64,000 nt of DNA from Prunella strophiata (Eukaryota > Chordata > Aves > Passeriformes > Prunellidae): positions 63,270,395 to 63,334,394 of the forward strand of contig JAZBQD010000014.1 of assembly GCA_036583965.1 (NCBI GenBank). The letters run 5' to 3'. Made by a program: the position numbers and the translations under genes. Within the stretch, counting starts at the first letter, position 1, and each line of letters opens with the position of its first letter. A model generated the notes under the pieces. That model was not told the DNA's origin. It made no database searches and saw only the letters and a list, made by a program, of their open reading frames with translations. Shown here piece by piece: positions 47,851 to 61,873 of the stretch.

Positions 47851-49268
47851 AACTGGAAACTGCTCATCCAGATCTGGAATTTTATCTACAAGATTCCCAT
47901 AGCCTAACCCACCACCTTTTGATCTTTATCATTTTCAACTACTCACAAAAGCACAAGAGCACTGCTGCTGTTGAATTGAAATTGCATTCCACTGCCAGAT
48001 ACTGGATGTAACTCACCTCCACTCAGCCTAATCATTTTGTCATATCATCATTTAAAACATCAGTTACCCATTCTTCTTTGAAATTACATAATAATGTTCT
48101 TTCTGCTACTGTGCATCACTTCACTGTTCATCATGTAGGGTAATGTGCAGGTTCTTATGCCAGAGCAGCATCTAGAAAGTTCAAGCAGATGTTTTCTTTG
48201 AATAACTTGATAGGAGGAGTGAATGTAAGGACTTTCTCTGATGGTACAGTTTGATCTTTATTTGGAAGAATTTACTCTATACCATTGCACCACATTGATT
48301 TTCCATGCTAACAAGGTCCTAAATGCAATGTCTTACATGTATTTTACAATATTTGGAATATTTTAAATCACATTAAACCTGGTGTATTGATTTTAATGTC
48401 ATTTTTTCTGACCAAGAACTGAAATCTGTCCATTTGGATTTGACCTCTAATATTAATTCATTTGTACCTAAAAATTATAAGCTGCAGATATTTTATATTA
48501 TGCATAGCATATTGCCACTAAAATTAATGACAGTATTATTCCATATATTAATCATAAGTATTTGAAATACATGGGATTAGTTTGACAATATAGAAGGAAA
48601 AATCCAAATTTAAATTTCTATAATTTATTCTTATAATTTAGATGGGTGGAGGCAATTAAGAAAATATATTTGTTTGAAGCTACATTTACTAGGCTGTTCT
48701 TTTTAATTGGATACCTTCAAAAACGCACTGTTAGATTCCCTCCCTTCCACTATTAAAAATGAAAGCCATAAATCAAATTTGAACTTCTTGCTAGCACCAT
48801 AACACCAGACTTCCAGTATTAAATCCTCTGTATAGAATAGTAATACAGGAATGTGATGTATTTGTTTTTTGCCCATTTATGTGCACTCTCTCCAGATGTA
48901 GAAAATTTTCCTATCATGTCTGAGGTCCAGGTCCAACACTTAGTCTCCTCTCAGAGATCTGCATCATAGGTTTTTAGGTTTTTCATGGAAAAAAAAAAAA
49001 AAAATCAATCTTATCTAGGAATCCTCTTTTCACTCTCTGCAGACTGATTTTCAAGTTATTTTTTTCAGCTGTGGTAACAAAATTGGCCAAAAGGTTGGTA
49101 ACTTGCACTGAATTCTTCCTTTCATACCCAATTGCCAAAGCATAGAATAACTTTGAAAGGATGATAGTTTTGTCATTTCTTCCTCATCCTCAAAGAGTGA
49201 AGAACTTCATCAGTGGGTCAGATTTTATGAATCTATAATCTCTTGATCAGTAGACAAAGCACTCAGAC

Positions 49269-49290
49269 AAAAAAAAAAAAAAAAAAAAAC
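49269..49290. repeat. Poly-A tract
   Basis: A run of 22 A residues followed by ccaaacaaaaaac. Confidence 0.95.
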
Positions 49291-49799
49291 CAAACAAAAA
49301 ACTTTGAGTTGTAGGATCCTGGAGGATAAATAATGATAGAGTAAAGTCTTAGTATTCAAGCAGATGTCTTCTCAACAAAAATAAATGCCGTATTTAATTT
49401 AATCATGGATTTTGGTATATCTGATATTTTCTCTAATCTTCAGCTCCTGGAGTAATATTTTTGCATAAGAATCTCAGCCTTCATGTAAAAATCATCTCAC
49501 CTTAGCCCTCATGGTTAAAATGTTAACTGTAAACTCTCATGTAAAATTGAAGAGGGCAAATAAAATATGCAAACATGATCGTGCAAATACATATTTTTAA
49601 AACCAAGCTCTGTAATATGTTTTTAAAACCAAACATATCTGTAAAACCAAGCTCATTATTATTCAGGAGCTACCACATGTCTTTCAAGTGTCTGAGGTCA
49701 GCAATACTGCAAATGACAGAATCTTTAGCCCAGTAATGTAGGAGATCAACATAAATCAAAAAGGATAGGAAATAGTAAGGAGAGAGTGGAGAACCTGGC

Positions 49800-49801
49800 A
49801 A

Positions 49802-49833
<32 letters not shown>

Positions 49834-49834
49834 C
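49800..49834. repeat. Poly-A plus (TA)n compound simple repeat
   Basis: A run of 20 A residues passes directly into about seven TA units, a typical microsatellite born at the end of an A tract. Confidence 0.95.
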
Positions 49835-52800
49835 ATTTATGTACCCTTTGTGTGGGTGCTTGTGTGCAACACAGCTAAGTGAAGCAACTGGAGACAGACT
49901 TGACAGCAGAAATGGCTGAGTAACTTCAGGGGAGAAAGGCTGTTGCTTTTGTGGATAGGTTTGCACAGCACAGTATAATGGAGACAATGTTAAAGTGGGA
50001 AAGGGAATAAACAGGCTGTTAAGGACAACATTGTTGAGGGAGAAAAGGAGAGATTGCACATTCATTTATATCTGTCTAAAGCCCTCTGATTTAGAAAGAA
50101 AATATTTTTTCTACAATAACAAGATATAAAATATGGGGTTTATATGCTTTGAATTCCATAAAATAGTCACATTTTAACCCTCATGAAAAGTGTATCTAAA
50201 GTTCAGTATAAAAAAATTTAAATTTTGAAATTTTCATTATTTATAAATCTAAAAGTGGTAAAGAAGAGGCAAGAATAGATCTGCATTATGATTTTAGCTT
50301 AGATCTTAGTTTACAGCTCACATTCCAGTGCAAACTCCTTGCTCCTCCTCTGCCCATGTCTTGGTTTTTGTGCTGTGCTCTGGGAAAACCAAGAGTATCC
50401 CTGTCAAGCTATAGCTCCACAGACTGTACAGTTAAATATATTCAAGACACTTGGCTCCAAAATCTCAAATCAAACCTGGAGTGCAAGTCAGCCTAATCTA
50501 AAGACAGTGTAGTTGTATTACCCTAGACAGAATGGCTTTTAAATGACTGCCTTGCAACATAAATATCATATGTGAACAGGGAGATGCTCTGTTCATCTCT
50601 CTTGAGCTGCTTCAGGACATACACTCAGGTGAAATGCAGAAAACATCTCATGGCTGCTTTACTGTATCTCACCCAAGAGAAAGCCAGGGAAGAAATGAAT
50701 TTTACAGCTCCAGCCCAACCCAGTTCCCATTGCTCCTCCACCAGGATGGGTGCAGCTGCCCCTGACAGTGCAGGGATTGTGTGCAGCCTGGGGACAGCAC
50801 ACACTGCCCACAGTGCAAGGTGGCCTCTCTGCAGAGCCTGTTTCCTGGCCTTTCCAAGTCTCCATGGAGTAATGCTTGGCAAATGCAAGCTCTCATTTTT
50901 AAAATGCTCTTTAAAGATGTTTTTCCAAACCCCCTTCACGAGTTCAGCAGTCTCTAAATGTGAAATACAAAGCTCTTGAGCTGTTAAGCTTTGGAGCTTT
51001 GGAGCCCCTTAAACACGGATAGTTTATTTAAGTTCTGTTTCTTTACTGGGTGATTTTCTGAGTTTATTGCAACTGTACTATATGATTCGTATCCTATATT
51101 TCTTACTTCAATAATTTCATTCTTTAAAGAGTAATAATTTTTCTACCTGTGTGAAACAGTATGCTCTCAGTTGCCCCCTTATTTATTTTTCATTAACTAC
51201 TCATTTCTAAACACTTAATTTTAGCTGGGGTTTCATTTACTCTCTGCTTTTGAATATTGCCAACTTGAGTGAGGAGTCAAGTCACAACACTATATTATTT
51301 TGCATCTATGCCTGCATCTGTAATATAAAAAAAAAACATTTAGGATGTAGCCCACAGCATCAGATTTTGCCATGCAATATATTGAGCACTGATTAGAACA
51401 ATTCAGCAACAACTCAGGCCAATTAGCAGCACTGGGATCTGCCCAGCCTCATAACCTACACAATTTTTTTCAGGAATCTATTCAGTTGCTGCGTCACTGA
51501 AAGCAATTCATTGCCTGAAAACCTATTCTCTACCAGCTTTTATGACACCATGCAATGGAAATGGAATATAATTTAGTCTGGAAATTTAAATGCTGTCATG
51601 TCAACATCCTGAAGATTTAGACATGCTTGAATGCATGTACACACACTTTATATTAGTTCCAGTGCAAGGGGTGCTGTTTCATGTAAAGAAGCCTGGCCTA
51701 GAGCTTAAAAAAACAGGTTTTGCAATTCTGATTTTTCCAGGGCCTGTTTGCTATCCTTAGGAAACATTCTGATGCCTTCTGTTTTCTATCTGCCTAATAT
51801 GAAGATCATACTACTCTCTTTTATGCTGCTTGAAGAACTACAGATGGAGTTAATGAGGGATGGGAAATAAAAAAACTCAAAAACTAGTAAGTCATTACAT
51901 TGTCTCAAGCTTCCTTAACAGCTCAGTGTTAGCAAATTATGAAAATAAGTATGTAATGGCTAGACTGCTCTTTGAGAGTTTTCACAAGTAATTCTGCGAA
52001 AAGACAGTCTGATTTCCCCTAAAATTTCCCCCCACCTCACAAAACACCACAAACTTATATTTTATGTCTCTACTATCTAGGCTTCATCTAAAACTTGGCC
52101 AAAATTGCACAAAATCATCCTTGGGTTCTGCAGACTGGAATGCCATCAAACTTGGGTCTGGCACACCACACGAATTTATCCTGTGACAAAATGTGGGTTT
52201 GGATAAAGTTTATCCTGAGTTCAGATGTATATCTCATAAAACATGGATTCAATGATAGTGACCTGTTCTCAGGACTGGCCAGAAGTAGAAATATGAGATT
52301 TGATTTAGGGCATCTCTGCTCTCCCTTGATCACAGTGCCAGTTTGGCTGCTAACGTGTATGAGAACAGCTTCAATAAATGTGAGGTTATATACAGCCCCA
52401 GAGGGGATGTGCAAACCACTGGGGATGTTCATTATTCTGAAATGATCTAACTCTGCCTCCAGCTATGTGTGCTATGGCAATCATCTGGCCAAAAGTAGCT
52501 GCCTACAGAAGGAGTCATTTAAATCTTGTTTATAGTCAATGGAGAGAAGCAGATATTTGTAGGGCATGGTTCATCTCACTCTGATGAAGACATCTAACAC
52601 AGATCAGATAAAAGGCACCCTAGAAGTGCCAGAGCAGGCTTCCAAGCTGAATCTGTAGAGACAAGAAGTTGATTTAGGACTGGAAAGTGGTAGAGAGAGA
52701 AAGAGACAAATGATGAGGCCAAGATATCTGGCTAATTTTATCTTATTTTAGGATAAAATTTTAATCCTTCCTGGAGATCCCCACTTCTTTAACTAGAAGA

Positions 52801-53127
52801 CATCATAGGATGTCAGTCCTGGGTAACAATATCCACATGTGTAATTCTAAAATGGCAGGATTAATCCCAGTCTGGGACTAGGTTAGGCCCTAACTGGTTA
52901 GGCCCAGTTTGACTTTAAAGGACTTAAAGACCTTTAGATTGCAAAATCTTCATGGAAGATTTATTGGAATAGATAAGGCATATTGGTAAATAAAAACCAA
53001 TACAAGCAATAAAAATACAGTACTACTTTAGGAGTACATTCTAAAAGTTATCATATCACACATCTCTTTTTGAAGTTTTAGTTGCATCCTGTTGTGAAAT
53101 GGATTCTTCCTTTCTTATATTCCTTCT

Positions 53128-53140
53128 GATAATAATGATA

Positions 53141-53179
<39 letters not shown>

Positions 53180-53320
53180 ATTATTATTATTGTTATTGTT
53201 ATTGTTATTGTTATTGTTATTGTTATTGTTATTGTTATTGTTATTGTTATTGTTATTGTTATTGTTAATATTATTAATATTATTAATATTATTAATATTA
53301 TTAATATTATTAATATTATT
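53128..53320. repeat. Four-phase compound microsatellite
   Basis: The array passes through four successive unit types without a break. First is (ATG)n with early AAT variants, 53128-53178. Then comes (ATT)n at 53178-53190, then (ATTGTT)n at about 53190-53266 (around 12-13 units), then (AATATTATT)n at about 53266-53320 (around 6 units). Each unit differs from the previous by one substitution or a combination of neighbours. Open frames give Met, Ile/Val or Asn/His runs on the two strands (53078-53437) and are artefacts of the repeat. Confidence 0.95.
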
Positions 53321-56300
53321 TCTAGTTACTTCACACTGCAGCCCAAAATTGTTTTGCAATGGATGCTAATTCAAGGAGTTCACCCAGGTCATGCCCCAAA
53401 AACAGCATGGCTCTGTCTCTGTGACACAGCACCATAGTAAGACATGTTAGCATCACTTGGTCTATACATTTGGGTTGCTCAGCAATTCCTGGTAGCCAAG
53501 AAGCAGCAGCTCATTTATACTTTAACTATGTCTTAAGAAACAAATACAATTGCAACCTGAATCAGTACACCCAGGACCAAATGACTTGTTGAGACTATAG
53601 GGGTTTTTCCAGTATTTCAGCAGGATGGGACATGGATAAATATAATTTAAAAATAATTTGAAACAGAGCTTCACAGGATTTACCTAAAGGAGTCTATGGT
53701 CCTTTGCAAAAGTAGTTTTTAATTGCTATGGATCTATTCATCTTTATGACGGAGTTATGAAGTATTTATACATTTGAACAAATATTCCTGATATGACTAG
53801 TTTTCAGACTCACATTGATGAGGAGAGTAACTTTGTAGTGCAAAAGAAATTTCATTTCAAATTATGCTCGTTTACATCTCTGGAATTCACCTTGACAGGT
53901 TAAAATGGGGAAGGAAGTTCAAAGCCAGGAATTTCCCCAGAAGAATTCGGAAAAAATTAACATAAGACTAACTAACTTTGTCTTAGAAATGTGTTAATTT
54001 TTAGTGATAGTCTATTCTGACTCAATATATATTTTATATATTTTGATTATAAACACAACTTCTGTGTTTATTTATTTTCTATAAAATTTTATTATGGAAT
54101 TTTAAAAATACTGTACCATTAAGTATAGAAATTGCAGTTCCAGATACTTTGTAAAGAAGTTGCCTGTTTAATGTTTTCAGACACCAAAAAATATGTTGTG
54201 CAATGTAATATCTTTTCTGATAAGATTGCTAGTTGCTATACTTGCATTGAAAATAACTGATTACACATTAGTGAGACTCAATCCTGTGATGTCAATATCA
54301 ATCTTCTACTCATTTCAATATACTGCACAGCATGCTTATCAAATGGGAGCTTAACTAATGTCAGTAAGAATGAAGCATAAAAGTTAAGAGACTGTTACAG
54401 CCTTTAACACAGTAGCCCAAAGATTTTGGTAGAAATCAGATCTGGCTTTCATATTTTTGTGTCACAAGTTTCTGTCCAGGCTATCTGTAAATTGTAAATT
54501 GTAATTAAGACATTCCAATGAAATGTCTCTTCAATTGACACAAAAAGTAGCAGCCAAAACTGATAAAAAACATATTTTTTTAATACTGCTTTGGAGGAAC
54601 ATCTTGAATTTACTGTCAATAACTGGGGGGAAAAAACACTAAAAGATTATCATGTGTAAAAGAAGTGTATTCTTGTTGGGACTCAAGTGTCTAAAATCCA
54701 ATTAAACAAAACTACTATTCTTTCACTAAATTTATCCAGAGTTATGAAATAGAGAGGAGACATTTTCAGGCACATTAGAGAAGCTTATGTGGCAGAAAAC
54801 TTGAAAGAGTTCTTAGAGAGTTCTTTGTGAATTCAAAAGACTGCTGAAGGATAGTGTATAAGGGAGAAGGATGTTTACTTCCTTTATCATTTGCTCTGAA
54901 GCTCTTCTATGAATTTATGTACAGAACAAATTGCCTTGGTTTTCATGTGTTGACAGTAATATTTGTGGAGACCAAAACTGCCTATAGTAGTTTAAAATAC
55001 TTTCATTTCCAGAATTAATTTCCATTTTCCCTCCAAAACATGCAGCATCCTAAAAAGTGTTGAGACTACATATCCACGTGAAATGTGACCAGCTAGATAA
55101 TTTCCTTTTTCAGGACCCTCATGTAGCTTTGGAGCTATTACAGCAATTTAAGAATAGAATCAACTTTTAAAACAGCAAATTGTCACTTTGTGGGTGACCA
55201 AATGTTTCTACAATTCAGATGAGGGAGAAAGAAATACCTTGCACCTAAACACAGCATCTCCCACTACAACTATACTGAAGACAGCCATGGCTGAAAATCA
55301 ACTTTAGATCAAGGTCAGCCTGTATGTTGTTGATAGGCTTAATATACAGAACAAAGTAATTTAAGTACCTCTAGATAGCATCTTTGTTTTTCAGGAACTG
55401 ATTCTGATTTACATGCTACATTGAGGCTCTGGAAAACTTTTCACCCCTGGGGTCAAGAAATAATTTATCTGTTACACACATACATAGAACTTTATAAGTG
55501 GGATTTATTTTAGAGAAAATAGTGAACAATTCTGACTCTAAATGACAGTGTCTTATAATGGAGGAAATAAAGTACATTTTCAGTCTGATAATTTCAAAAA
55601 AGGGAGCAAAATGTCAGCCTTAGTGAAAGTAGGAATAATTTTCAAAGACAGAGGAGCAGTGTTCTGCTAAACAGAAAACAGCTATTAGAACCTCACTGAT
55701 GAGTTTGTGGAAAATGTTACTCCTATGACACAGTCACCAGGCATATTCTGGATTCTGGCTGTTATTCTTAGAGACTTATTTGCAGCTCTTTTCAACAAAA
55801 TTATCTTCGTGAACCTTTCTAGGGAACAGCAAATCATTATTCTTCATTATTTGCATTCTTTTAATGCCTACAGAAGTAACCAAGAGACGTTCAACACATT
55901 ATTTAAAAACAAACACAGGTCCAAAACCTACTGAATGCAGTCAAAAGGAGCTCAACTGAAATTCAATGGAAACATGAAAAACTTAGTTCCTTATCAGGAA
56001 AATGTTGCTAAACAGGTTTGTCTTTGAAATCAGGATTTCGTTGCTTGTGCTTGTTTCAAGAATCAGAACTATTCAATCAGATCTCTTGGGTTTCTACTTT
56101 GGTACAGATTTTCAAAGGTATTTTAAAGCCTTAAAGGATAACATTAACTAAATTTAAGATAAACCAAAATTACTCTCTTCACACGTCTATAAAGGACTGA
56201 AAATTCCCACAGATGAAGTAAGTCACTGGAAACAGATGGAGGAAAACCTTCTATTATTTTAAATGAACAGAAGACAGTCACATTTCCTTCAGCAGGGTTT

Positions 56301-56760
56301 CCCTTTACAAGGAGAAGTTATGTTTTGAACATGTTAATGGCATAGCTATCTGCATAACAAACCCATCCTATTTCCTCCCTGCAGTCCTGTAGCAGTCTGA
56401 CACTGACTCCAGTGAGAACAGGATTAAGCTGCAATACATTTTTCACTGAGAGATCCTTCTGAGATATTTTGTTGCCAGAACCACTGCTGATTTCCCTATC
56501 TGGCTGAAAATAAGTGTAAAAGAATTGCAGAGAGTTTAGCTGAGTGACTAGTAAGTAAAAACCTACTCCTATCTTGCCCTTCAGTTCAACCCACACTTCT
56601 TGAAAAGGCTCTTCTTTCTGCCTGTTCCCACTTGCTTATGTCTTCAGTCCTTTATTTATTACACAGAACTGCCATCTGAACAAACTCCTTTCAGACGAAA
56701 TAAGGACCCTTAAGTCTAGCAAAGATTTTAAAAATATTAACCTGTTGAACCTCTTTTGGT

Positions 56761-56850
56761 CAAAAACAAAACAAAAAACATCCAAAACCATACAAAGAAA
56801 CAAACAAACAAACAACAACAACAAAAAACAAACAAACAAACAAACAAAAA
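56761..56850. repeat. (CAAA)n / A-rich low-complexity tract
   Basis: Irregular CAAA, CAA and A runs, including caaacaaacaaacaaac segments. The 92- and 122-codon frames over it are Lys/Gln/Asn or Phe/Leu runs produced by the repeat. Confidence 0.93.
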
Positions 56851-58855
56851 ACCTCCAACATTCAGAGTAACTAATTTTGCTCTTTTGTTTATAGATCAGC
56901 TGACATGGCTTCATTTAGCCAAAGATCTGGATAAAACCTGGAAGGAAGCCTCCTGGCATGGTAAAGGAAGTCCTTGCACCTCTCCTGATGGTTGTCAGAC
57001 TGCATGGAGTGAGTTAGTTTGCCTTGGCAGTCTTTCTAGAGCCTGCAGACACATGCTGTTGGACAAAGACATGCAGGAGAGGCTGCATGAGCCCCCTCCA
57101 GCTGCCCTGGAGGGTTTTTTCTAGGACAGCAGTGATTCCAAGTCCATGATGCTTCAGATAAAATAGGAAGAAGTGTTCTCAGTCCCCATGAACTGAATCC
57201 ATTGTCACAAAGTATTATGGTAGCTTCAGATAAAAAAGGTGCTACACGAGTTGCAACACTGACTTGTCACGCAATGTTGAAATGAGATACACAAGAGGCA
57301 GCAAGTAGCATTTCTAGAGACACTTTTTTGCTATTTTTCTCTAGTAACATTTCTGCCACTTAGACTATCCCAAGAGTATCAGTTAAAGCATCTGAGTCTT
57401 TTACATGAGACCTCTTTAGCACAAGTACACAAACTGATTTTATCCAGCTCTGTGAAGGGCGGTTACAAACTTTTCTGTGGTAGGTTCCAGTTATCCTTTT
57501 CTGATCTCTAAGCAAGGAGAAAACAGGATTTCATTATTTCCACTCTAAATATCTAAGATGTAGGCTTTCTGTTTGAGCCTGGTGTTACCCCTCAGAGACA
57601 GCAGAGAGAAAAGGGTCTAGAAGTCATAGAAAATTATTACAGCATGAGATGGTAGTGCCTGTGTCTTTCATTTACCAGAAAGCAGCTTAGTAAACTCAAG
57701 TTGTCTGCATCTGGAGGGATGAATTTATCCTTGGAGTTCAAATACAGTACATGCCAATATTTCACACTCATTCAACCTCTCTGGCAGCACTTAGTCCAGG
57801 AATTATTATTTCAATGAGTGGGCTTTGCAGTATGTTAAGTCTGTTGCAGCAGAGCTTCTCTATCATTTGAAAAGCAGCATTAAACAGAAATATAACTTGG
57901 CTGGATCATCCAGTTTACTCAGTGTGGACTCACAGTGCCTGCTCTTCAATAGGTGTTTCAACAGGTAGCAAAGATAGCAATTCAAACTATCAACTGCAGT
58001 GCAGCTTTCTTAAGAACTCAGTTGGGTTTGATGCAGTTAACCCTGAATGATGCAACTCATTTGATTACCAATAACTTTTTAGAGATTAGTACTCAAATAG
58101 CTTCTCAGTGTTAACCTTTATTTTGTCTTATAACACAGCCTTCACTATGACATGGAATATATTGGTAACTGCTACAATATTATGTTTGTGAAAATATAAG
58201 ATATATTACTACATTTTATATATTTATTCTCACTTTATTTTAATTTCTTTATATTCTTTCAGTTTATATTTATAGTTGTATTTTTGTCTTTCACCATACC
58301 TAACAGACTTGCCTAAGGTAATACAAATAGTTTTGCAGCAAAGCAGAGAGATGAACTGCCATCTCACAAATTATTAATAAAATATCTAAAAAGTTGTCAA
58401 ATTCAGAAAAAAAAATTGATAAGAATGTGTTCTTCTGCACCGGATGCCTTTTGAAATTATTTCAACTTTTGTTTAAAATCTTCAGAATTCTTTACAAACC
58501 TAGTATTTAAGAGAAACAGAACACAATAGCATTTTATTCTTTATAAAGATATTAAAAATGCAATATCCTGAATACCTCCAAGCACAGTGTAGAAAGGGAG
58601 GAGCAGTGTCTGGAATTTTGTGAGTGGCGTGTGTGGGCAGACTGAGCCATTTACACAAACCAGTGTTGGTTGATGTGGATACACTGAACCATTTCAAAAG
58701 TAAAAGCATCAATAACCACTTTGTTGTACTGGAGGGTAGACCAGCCAATAACCACATGATCCCATCCTGTGCTCTTGGCAGTCTGAAACTTGAGTTCCTG
58801 CATATAGCAAAGTATAAATATAACTCATTCAATAAAAAATTAACTGAAGGCTTTC

Positions 58856-58859
<4 letters not shown>

Positions 58860-58905
<46 letters not shown>
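58860..58905. repeat. Uninterrupted 46-base T run
   Basis: 46 consecutive T residues. It could be the antisense poly(A) tail of a young retrocopy, but the sequence on its right (the expected body of a minus-strand retrocopy) matches nothing I recognise. Length in an assembly is unreliable for such runs. Confidence 0.95.
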
Positions 58906-58906
<1 letters not shown>

Positions 58907-60966
58907 TAAAAGGCTTTTGGATTTGGTTCTTTTCTATGGAAATCTTCAAGTCATGGTCATTCCTCCAACCAAACTAGGAGATTTCCTCACATAAAATAAA
59001 TTTTTAAAAATAGTTTTTTCCCCACTTCCTGTCCCATTTTTGGACCTGTAAAGATTATAGAATTATAGAATATGTATCAGTACAAGTATGAATGTAAGAG
59101 TGTGTTTCTCCTTTTTTTCAAGAAAAACTGTCTGGACCAATAAAAAAAAAGCCAACAATGCTTCTCATTTAGCATTGCTTTTGGTTAACTGGATGCTTGC
59201 AAACCTACAATTATATAGATCAGGACAACCCTAGTGAGCTAAACCTAATACCTCTGTAGTTATATTTGAAAGGCAAAATTGTATTAAACCTGAGATACCA
59301 CAGGACTGCTTGACTGAGGTGTTGAAACCTGGGGCAGATTAAAATCATTGAAGGGGGAAGAGGAAAATAAAAAAATAAAAGGAAGAGAGGTGAAGGTTTA
59401 GTTTTTGTGAGAAACTTGCTTCACTGAACTCTGAATTGATGTGGTGAATTACATTTACAACTGATGCAGATACAAGTTTGGTTTTGTGTCAGATTAAATC
59501 CATATGTAGTTGCCACTCTGTGCTACAATGTTGATCTCTCTGAATGTGTTGGGCCATTCCAGTCAAAAGGCTCCCCCTTCAGCTGATTGTATCCACACAA
59601 GACAGGCTGCCTCCACTAATATCAACCAATCTCTTGGGAGGTCTGCTGTGATCCTCTTTTTTTTTTGGCCTGACAAAGGCAATAACTTAATTTGCTTTCT
59701 CTTCTAGCCACTGTGATAGCTTTTGGAAGAACTTTCTTCCATCCTGTTTTTTATATAAAAGAATTTCAAAAGTGACTCTAAATTTTGGGCAATTTTTGCT
59801 GTGAAGTAACTTTTAGCACTATCTGAAAACATAACTCATAACATTGATGCTCCCAAAATACTTGTAAATATTAGGCCTAGTAACACAAATAGTAGCATCA
59901 ACTGGACCAATCCAGCTGATGGTACAAGAACCACATGGATTTACAAGATGTGTTTGTTAGCCTGGTGAACTCCCTTGAGGAGGTGGCTACAGTGGGTGCT
60001 TGATCAAAAAGTCATTATGGTACAAGTATCAGCAAATTTCTGCAGGGATAACATCTGGTCTTAGGATGCTGATGGTGCTGAGAGAATTAGCTCAGCAAAA
60101 CCCATAGTGGCTACTCTCCCCATATCCTACAAGAGCTAATCACTAACAGAGTGACTACAGGTGCCAGGCACCTAGGCAGGATTTCTGAAGGGCTGAGCAA
60201 CCCATGCTGCTTAGATGGCTGAGACAAGGACAGGACAGAGAAAGGCAGGTGAGATCATACCACTTGTGCAAAAGAAGATTGAAGGGAAAAAAAGGAAATG
60301 TCTCCTCCAAAAATTAGAGCAAGTTGGGAACATTCTAATGTGAATTTTCTGGAGCTTTCTGACCATTATAAGGAAGGGAAGTCTAAGAGCATGCAAGATT
60401 CAATGAGATTAAAGTTTAGGGCTGATGTCTCTGAAGGCGTTTTCGTACACACATCTGCTCCCTTGACCCTTATTGAAAACAGACATGGTCACTTCTGCTG
60501 AAATCTTCAAAGGTTTCAGAAGCATATATATGCTGAAGGGGCTGAGCTTTACTATGCAAACACTAACTATTCGGGTTATTGAAGCACATGAAATATTCAT
60601 AGGAACAAATATGATCAAACTTCCCCATTTGTTTATGATTGGAGTTGAAACATAATCAAGATGTTTCTGTCATTGCCATGTATAAATCTGTCCTCTGCAT
60701 AGAAAAAACTCATTCTGACTCCCCTCCTGCAGTCGACCTCCTGTCTGCCCTTCCTGAACCTGCAGCCATTCCTGCTTAATTCTGGCTCTGCTGGGTGGAG
60801 GACACTCACTCAGGAAGGTATCAGTATCACACCTGGCACTGGTTCAGACCCTACTCCCAGAAAACAATTTATTGCTCTAACAAAATGATACAACAGTTTT
60901 CCAGACAATTTTTCCCTTGTATTTCATATCCCAGAGCAAGAGGCCAGTTTTAGCTCCAGACATGAG

Positions 60967-61470
60967 TCATACACCAGGCAGGTAGACAGTAACCCTTTCC
61001 TGGCTGGCTTGTGTTCCTGTACATTCCCTGCATTGCCCTGTCCCATTGAAAGCATCACAGAGCATCTCTGCCTCTCTCCCCACTTGGTATAGCTCTGCAG
61101 CCTGAAGCTGCATCTTCACCAGCACATTGCTACATGCCACTCTGCTCTTCAGCCAAGCTTTAATAGCACAAATCTTTTGTTGCAGTAACAGGATAAAACC
61201 ATATCTGGACAGAAACAGCTCAGCCTTGTCATCATGTACAGGCTGAATGCATCTCCACTGGATGGTAACAGGTTCTTGATAACCCTGACCTGTCACTCCA
61301 GCTCTGCAGCAGATGTAGGGGTGTTTCACAGCTCTCAGATACCTCTTTTTAGGCAAATAGCTTTTTTTTTTTTTTTGCCTATTCTTACATCTGGATCTGA
61401 TGGTCAGTATTGATAAATGAATGCTTTTTTCAGTGTCCTTTGCTTGATATGTATCAGATGGTATTTCCAC
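60967..61470 (-). other. Longest open frame in the window, unrecognised (167 codons)
   Basis: The frame runs from 61470 down to 60967. The inferred product has a basic, Lys-rich stretch near residues 28-47 (encoded by the T run at 61361-61376), then a mixed region with several Cys residues. I recognise no domain, signal peptide or membrane segment. The region is GC-richer than its surroundings, which lowers stop density. The A-run inside the frame and the absence of neighbouring exons argue against a gene. If expressed it would be a small orphan protein. Confidence 0.12.
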
Positions 61471-61856
61471 AAGAAAGAATCCTATTAGAAGAAAGAGGCC
61501 TTATGCAAGTGAAGAAGTTCAGGATTCCAGACATGTACCAACCTTTTTGCAGTATAGATAAGATTGTCCTCATGCTAAGAATTTCTCATAAAGTTATTTT
61601 GAATAAAAATAACAATAATAATTAAAAAAAAAAGTTGTTCTTTCTGTATAACAGAATAATATGAAACTTCCAAAGCAAATAGGAAGAAAAAAATTATTCA
61701 AATAGGAACAAAAAAACATTTTCTAATAAAAATAGGGCCTCTAGCTACAGCAGAATACCTCTCAGATACCTCTCCAAAATCTTAGCATTTGCATTATTCT
61801 TTCTAAGTTATGGTGGAACAAATCCAACTCATAAAGTCAAAACATATTATACAAAT

Positions 61857-61873
61857 ATTTATTTATTTATTTA
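61857..61873. repeat. Short (ATTT)n repeat
   Basis: Four tandem tttA units in AT-rich sequence. Confidence 0.85.

Larger units (their letters stand above)
45613..53127. other. Gene-free unique sequence with old repeat traces
   Basis: No gene is supported. An (AT)n patch lies at about 46228-46241, A runs at 48989-49004, 49269-49290 and 49800-49819, and an internally repetitive stretch at 49590-49653 (three taaaaccaa words). The 131-codon minus-strand frame at 49670-50065 runs through simple sequence, and the overlapping frames at 50572-50979 on both strands reflect a GC-richer patch. None shows a domain. Confidence 0.5.
53321..60966. other. Gene-free AT-rich unique sequence
   Basis: No gene is supported. 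It holds the (CAAA)n tract and the T46 run listed separately. Overlapping open frames at 58500-58977 on both strands have no recognised motif. A perfect 7-bp-arm inverted repeat aggtgcc-a-ggcacct lies at 60159-60173. Confidence 0.5.

Noticed and set aside
49590..49653. CRISPR-like spacing of taaaaccaa words
   Set aside because: Irregular spacing in a vertebrate AT-rich region; simple local duplication.
52870..52912. Two ggttaggccc words resembling interstitial telomere repeats
   Set aside because: Only two copies, imperfect and separated; no TTAGGG array.
53078..53437. Open frames on both strands with Asn/His or Met/Ile/Val homopolymer runs
   Set aside because: They are direct translations of the compound microsatellite, open in opposite strands at once, with no flanking coding sequence.
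58500..58977. Possible retrocopy next to the T46 run
   Set aside because: The 110- and 117-codon frames on opposite strands match no known protein, and the T run lies on the wrong side for the minus-strand frame to be a retrocopy body.
59050..59085. attatagaattatagaat, resembling the CR1 tail repeat
   Set aside because: Neither flank continues into CR1 sequence; likely AT-rich chance.
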